From Bacteroidales bacterium (GTDB lineage: Bacteria; Bacteroidota; Bacteroidia; Bacteroidales; Muribaculaceae): a DNA stretch of 64,000 nt. The DNA is taken from NCBI GenBank assembly GCA_014800685.1, contig JAAVFQ010000016.1, positions 1-64,000 of the forward strand. The letters run 5' to 3'. Below, one piece after another: positions 60,225 through 64,000 of the stretch. Under the pieces are notes generated by a model. That model did no database searches. It worked only from the letters and a program-made list of their open reading frames with translations, and had not been told where the DNA came from. Made by a program: the position numbers and the translations under genes. The number at the start of each line of letters is the position of its first letter. Within the stretch, counting starts at the first letter, position 1.

Positions 60225-62828
60225 TTATTTCAAAAGCCGCTCCAGCGTGTCGGCCAGATTCTCACCGAGGTGTATGCCATACCCCTCGCGCAAATAGACT
60301 ACGCGATTAAACGTATCAGCAATTATGAATATAGGCATGGAGGTTTCCGGCAGCCCGAACTCCTCGCAGAGTTCGGTGCGGATGCTTCCACCATCCACGC
60401 CCGCTATAACAGTAGAGGGGAGTGAGGCATAGTCGGCCGGGCGGAAATGCGCGGCGCTCTGCTCATTGTCAAAAATAAGCAGAATGGGAGTGCCGAGAGC
60501 TTCGAGACGCTCTTTGGCCACGCCGAGGTCGTTAAGAGCGTGCGCCGACGGCTCATGCCCCGGAGCGATGAGGCCAAGAATGAAATAGCCGCGTCCCGTC
60601 ATGCTCACGATGGAGGCTTTCTCCTTCTGACCGAGGGGTAGGAAAAGGTTTTCAGAGTCAAAGAGTCCCTTGACGGCTATGGCCGACGTGTCGCTGCGCA
60701 GACTCAGTTCAGGGCTCTTTTCGTTCTCTCCGAGACCGAAAAATGTGGTGCGTGCCAGCACGCTACCGTCAGCCAATCTCTGCCCCGTCACCAGCATATA
60801 GGCTCCCTCGTTGAGCATCTCGCCGCAGGCATTAATTGCCGAGACGGGGATGAAGTCGTCAAATTCCAGAAGAGAGCTCCCCTCAGTGGCGAGTGAGGAG
60901 ATAGTGAAATTAGTATAATAAGCCGGTTCGCGCCCGGCGGCCGAAGCATAGTCCAGATGCAGAGGATATTTGCGCGCGGGAGTTGATTTTTCAGGCCGGG
61001 CGTGGAAGGCGACATCCTGCCATTCCCCCGTGGAGTCGGCAAACTGCGTGCGTCCGCTCACTCCCTCTATGCGGGCAGGAATGCCGAGACTCCGGCAGAT
61101 TGCCGTGAAAAGGAGCGAGAGTGAGGCTTCATCAGCCGTATGATATTTCCATGCGCTCACAGGCGAAAGGGGTAGGTGCTGAGGGTTATAGAGGGTGTCG
61201 GGGAGAGTGCGGGAGGCGAGCGCCGCAGCGAGGGCATGGGGGTCACTCCGATAATGGTCGGCATCGCTTTTGGAGATAGCATCGCGGAAGAATCTCTTGT
61301 AGGGAGTGAGATGTTCAAGAGCGATGCGCGGCGAAAGCACAAATTGGTCATAGAGAGGGCCCGACGCATACTCCGGAGTGCAGAGATGGTCATTGAGCAC
61401 TTCGGCGGTAACGTCATGGAGATCTTTGGCCGAAAGGGTGGCGAGAAGCCTGACCGCTTTCCCACGTAAGGAGTCCGGGGTGGAGGCGATAAAGCTCTCT
61501 ATTACCTGATGATTGCCTCTTGACTCAATGATAAGAGGGGCGGCTACAGTGTCGTTGAGGCCGAGACGGGCGCACAGAGACTTAGCCTCCTCAGCGGTGG
61601 GAAATCCGGCTTCGTATGCATGGCGGAGACTATCTTCGCGAGCCTTTCTGAGGTTATTGACGGCAATGGCTTCGGCCGAGGCGGAGGGGAGAGATTTTGA
61701 GGGGGGAGGGGGAGTAATGTCGAAATCCAGACTACCGCGAAAATCTGTGGTTTTGTCAAGGATGAGCGTGGGGACAGTGTCAGAAGAGCTTAGAGCCATC
61801 CCAAACCTTTTCCCGTCGGAGGCACGCATGAGCAGAGTTCCCTCGCCGGCTGTCAGCGATGCGTGCCCTCTACTGTCGGTGAGACGCGTGACGAGAGGGT
61901 AAAATTCCGCATAGTTATAGATGCAGAACTGCACGTGCGCCCCCTCTATGGGGTTTCCTTCAGTGTCAGTCACGATAACCTCTTTGGGAGAGACCGGGGC
62001 GTAGTTGGCGGTGACATTGATTGTCGTGGACAGAGGCGAGCGGGAGATAACCTCTTCCGGGCCGTCATAATCCCCTATGGCCGTAGTGGTCATCAGCAAT
62101 CCGCGGGAAGCCGGCTCGTTAAACCAGGCCATGTCGAGGTCAGGTTCAGGCTCGCAGGCACCCAGAAAATGCCATTTGCCGTCGGCCCATGCCTCCACCC
62201 ATGCGTGATTGTCATCGGTGTGTGCCCATCGGGGAGTATATACCTGTCTGGCCGGGATGCCGACGGCGCGCAGTGCCGCTACCGTGAATGTAGACTCCTC
62301 GCCGCATCGCCCCAAAGCATTGCGCATGGTAGCCTCCGGAGCAGACGTGCGTCCGTCGGATGGCTGATAAGATACGTGTTCATGACACCAGTGATTCACT
62401 TCCAGGATGGCATCTTTCATCGGAAGCTTGCTCACGCGCTCTTTCAGCAATTCGTAGAATAGCGGACGGCTGAGGTCAGTGTGTTCATTATTGACTCTTA
62501 CGGGGAGAACAAAGTGGCGCCATTCCCTTTCCGGGACGCTCTCTCCCCAGGGCATCTCGCGACGTGCGCGGAGTGAGGCGCGAATATTGGCCAGATGATA
62601 GGAGCTATCATAGTCAAGGATGTCCGGAGTGGGGAGATAGGCATAAAGAAATTCAAGCGCCTTGCGCTCGTCGGCAGAGAGTGAAGTGAGCAGCGAGTCA
62701 GGAATAACGGCGCCGGGCTGAACGGCTCCACGCGACTCGGCCGCCGCGGTGAAAGGAGTAGGAGACGCAGAGGAGGCGCAGAGGAAAAATGAGAGAAGTG
62801 ATGAAGTGAAAATCATAGTAGGAATCAT
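60225..62828 (-). CDS. Transglutaminase-like domain protein
   Basis: EVNHWCHEHVSYQPSDGRTSAPEATMRNALGRCGEESTFTVAALRAVGIPARQVYTPRWAHTDDNHAWVEAW (C-H-D core). Confidence 0.9.
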   Translation of the reverse strand: MIPTMIFTSSLLSFFLCASSASPTPFTAAAESRGAVQPGAVIPDSLLTSLSADERKALEFLYAYLPTPDILDYDSSYHLANIRASLRARREMPWGESVPEREWRHFVLPVRVNNEHTDLSRPLFYELLKERVSKLPMKDAILEVNHWCHEHVSYQPSDGRTSAPEATMRNALGRCGEESTFTVAALRAVGIPARQVYTPRWAHTDDNHAWVEAWADGKWHFLGACEPEPDLDMAWFNEPASRGLLMTTTAIGDYDGPEEVISRSPLSTTINVTANYAPVSPKEVIVTDTEGNPIEGAHVQFCIYNYAEFYPLVTRLTDSRGHASLTAGEGTLLMRASDGKRFGMALSSSDTVPTLILDKTTDFRGSLDFDITPPPPSKSLPSASAEAIAVNNLRKAREDSLRHAYEAGFPTAEEAKSLCARLGLNDTVAAPLIIESRGNHQVIESFIASTPDSLRGKAVRLLATLSAKDLHDVTAEVLNDHLCTPEYASGPLYDQFVLSPRIALEHLTPYKRFFRDAISKSDADHYRSDPHALAAALASRTLPDTLYNPQHLPLSPVSAWKYHTADEASLSLLFTAICRSLGIPARIEGVSGRTQFADSTGEWQDVAFHARPEKSTPARKYPLHLDYASAAGREPAYYTNFTISSLATEGSSLLEFDDFIPVSAINACGEMLNEGAYMLVTGQRLADGSVLARTTFFGLGENEKSPELSLRSDTSAIAVKGLFDSENLFLPLGQKEKASIVSMTGRGYFILGLIAPGHEPSAHALNDLGVAKERLEALGTPILLIFDNEQSAAHFRPADYASLPSTVIAGVDGGSIRTELCEEFGLPETSMPIFIIADTFNRVVYLREGYGIHLGENLADTLERLLK

Positions 62829-63553
62829 GAGTCAATAGCATGGCGGATGGCTCTTACCACTGCGGCATCGGTGGCCATTCTTGAGCCATCGGGGTCGGCG
62901 CTTCCCATCGAGGCGGCGGAACGGGTATTCCCGTAAGTCGCGGCGCGTGGCGCTCGGGCGGAAGCATGAAATTCCTCCGCTCCGGAAAGACGTTTAATCC
63001 CGGCGGCCGTTTTAGGGGACACCCCCGCGCCGGCCATGATAATGATTCGGCCGTCAGCCTTTTCCCGCAGCCTGCTTATCATCTCGGCGCCCTCGAGAGC
63101 ATCCTTTTCACATCCGGAGGTAAGCACGCGGCGAAATCCGAGTGAGATAATATCCTCAAGAGCGCGGAAAGGGTCGGCGACTACGTCAAAAGCGCGGTGA
63201 AATGTTGAGTCGAGTTCCGGAGCGGCTGCCAGCAGCCTGCTGCATAGAGCCTTATCTACCTCCCCTTCGGCAGTCAGGGCTCCGATGACAATGCCGTGAG
63301 CCCCCGCCGCTGCCGCTTCCTTTATGTCACTCTCCATCAAAGCCGCTTCCGGCTCCGTATAAACGAAGTCGCCGGCGCGGGGCCTTATCAGCACATTGGT
63401 GGCAATGCGTGAGGATGAGAAGCGGATAGCGGCTATCGAAGGGGTCAGTCCCCCTTCGGCAAGTCCGCTGCATAGTTCTATTCTGTCGGCTCCTCCCGCA
63501 ATGGCTTCAAGAACTCCTTCGGGGTCGCCGGTGCAAATTTCAAGTAGTGGCAT
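62825..63553 (-). CDS. cutC: Copper homeostasis protein CutC family
   Basis: LEICTGDPEGVLEAIAGGADRIELCSGLAEGGLTPS; VLIRPRAGDFVYTEPE. Confidence 0.94.
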   Translation of the reverse strand: MPLLEICTGDPEGVLEAIAGGADRIELCSGLAEGGLTPSIAAIRFSSSRIATNVLIRPRAGDFVYTEPEAALMESDIKEAAAAGAHGIVIGALTAEGEVDKALCSRLLAAAPELDSTFHRAFDVVADPFRALEDIISLGFRRVLTSGCEKDALEGAEMISRLREKADGRIIIMAGAGVSPKTAAGIKRLSGAEEFHASARAPRAATYGNTRSAASMGSADPDGSRMATDAAVVRAIRHAIDS

Positions 63554-63561
63554 GGGTGTAA

Positions 63562-64000
63562 TTATATAGAGAAACCGGAAGGAGAGGATGCCACGGCGGC
63601 CGCTCCGAGAATGGCGGCATCTGCTTCCGGGAGCGTGGAGGGTAGAAAACGGACCTCGTTCTCACGATATATCCATAGAAGGTTCTTCTCATACTCGCGG
63701 CGCATAGCCCCCTCGAAGTGATGGAAACTGCGAGCCACGCCTCCGAAGAAAATGACAGCCTGCGGGGAGCAGAAAGCGGCAAACTCCGCGCAAGCCCTTC
63801 CCAGCACTTTCCCGGTCTCGGCAAAGGCACGGAGGGCAATAGGGTCGCCATTGTCGGCAGCTTTCCCCACGTCGCCTGCCGTCATCTGTGTCAGCCTTCT
63901 GAGAGACGACTCTTCGGCCGAGAGGGCAAGCATAGAAGCGGCCGTGCAGACCACTCCCCTCGCCGATGCGTAAGTCTCCAGACATCCCATCCTCCCGCAG
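63562..64000 (-). CDS. ROK family protein (sugar kinase/regulator), N-terminus cut by window edge
   Basis: GMGCLETYASARG ROK cysteine motif then VIFFGGVARSFHHFEGAMRREYEKNL; open reading continues to window end. Confidence 0.85.
   Translation of the reverse strand, partial: CGRMGCLETYASARGVVCTAASMLALSAEESSLRRLTQMTAGDVGKAADNGDPIALRAFAETGKVLGRACAEFAAFCSPQAVIFFGGVARSFHHFEGAMRREYEKNLLWIYRENEVRFLPSTLPEADAAILGAAAVASSPSGFSI

Overview
The window looks like a Bacteroidales (Muribaculaceae/Prevotella-like) chromosome. This is inferred from TAnnTTTG promoters, T9SS-like C-terminal tails and SusE/F-like proteins. Most of it is ordinary core genome: nadA, trmH-like, glucosaminidase/LysM, ychF, nadB, S41 protease, mfd, phytase-like phosphatase, rsmA, mscL, gapA, rpsT with two tRNA-Glu, nucleoside kinase, C1 peptidase, gltA/FNR-like pair, cdd, recA, der, era, rubrerythrin, recO, ompA-like, waaA, gltX, class III fbp, transglutaminase, cutC, ROK. 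The most interesting signal is a set of phage-type virion/packaging genes scattered among these core genes. They are a terminase large subunit (~20.0-21.4 kb, + strand), a holin/spanin-like orphan (27.5 kb, - strand), a possible small head-completion-like orphan (25.6 kb, - strand) and a compact scaffold/capsid/connector/portal/tail-like operon (30.9-37.25 kb, - strand) behind a canonical housekeeping promoter. I see no integrase, repressor, replication or tape-measure gene. This layout suggests a domesticated phage or gene-transfer-agent-like system, which remains an inference. Other notable signals: a structured ~300-nt candidate ncRNA or leader in front of the terminase, a dispersed AAGTAAGTA intergenic palindrome family, a recurrent GAGGGTGTGTC terminator family, a TGTAGA/TCTACA site cluster upstream of nadA, and a missed 51-aa small ORF beside a VKOR fusion gene.
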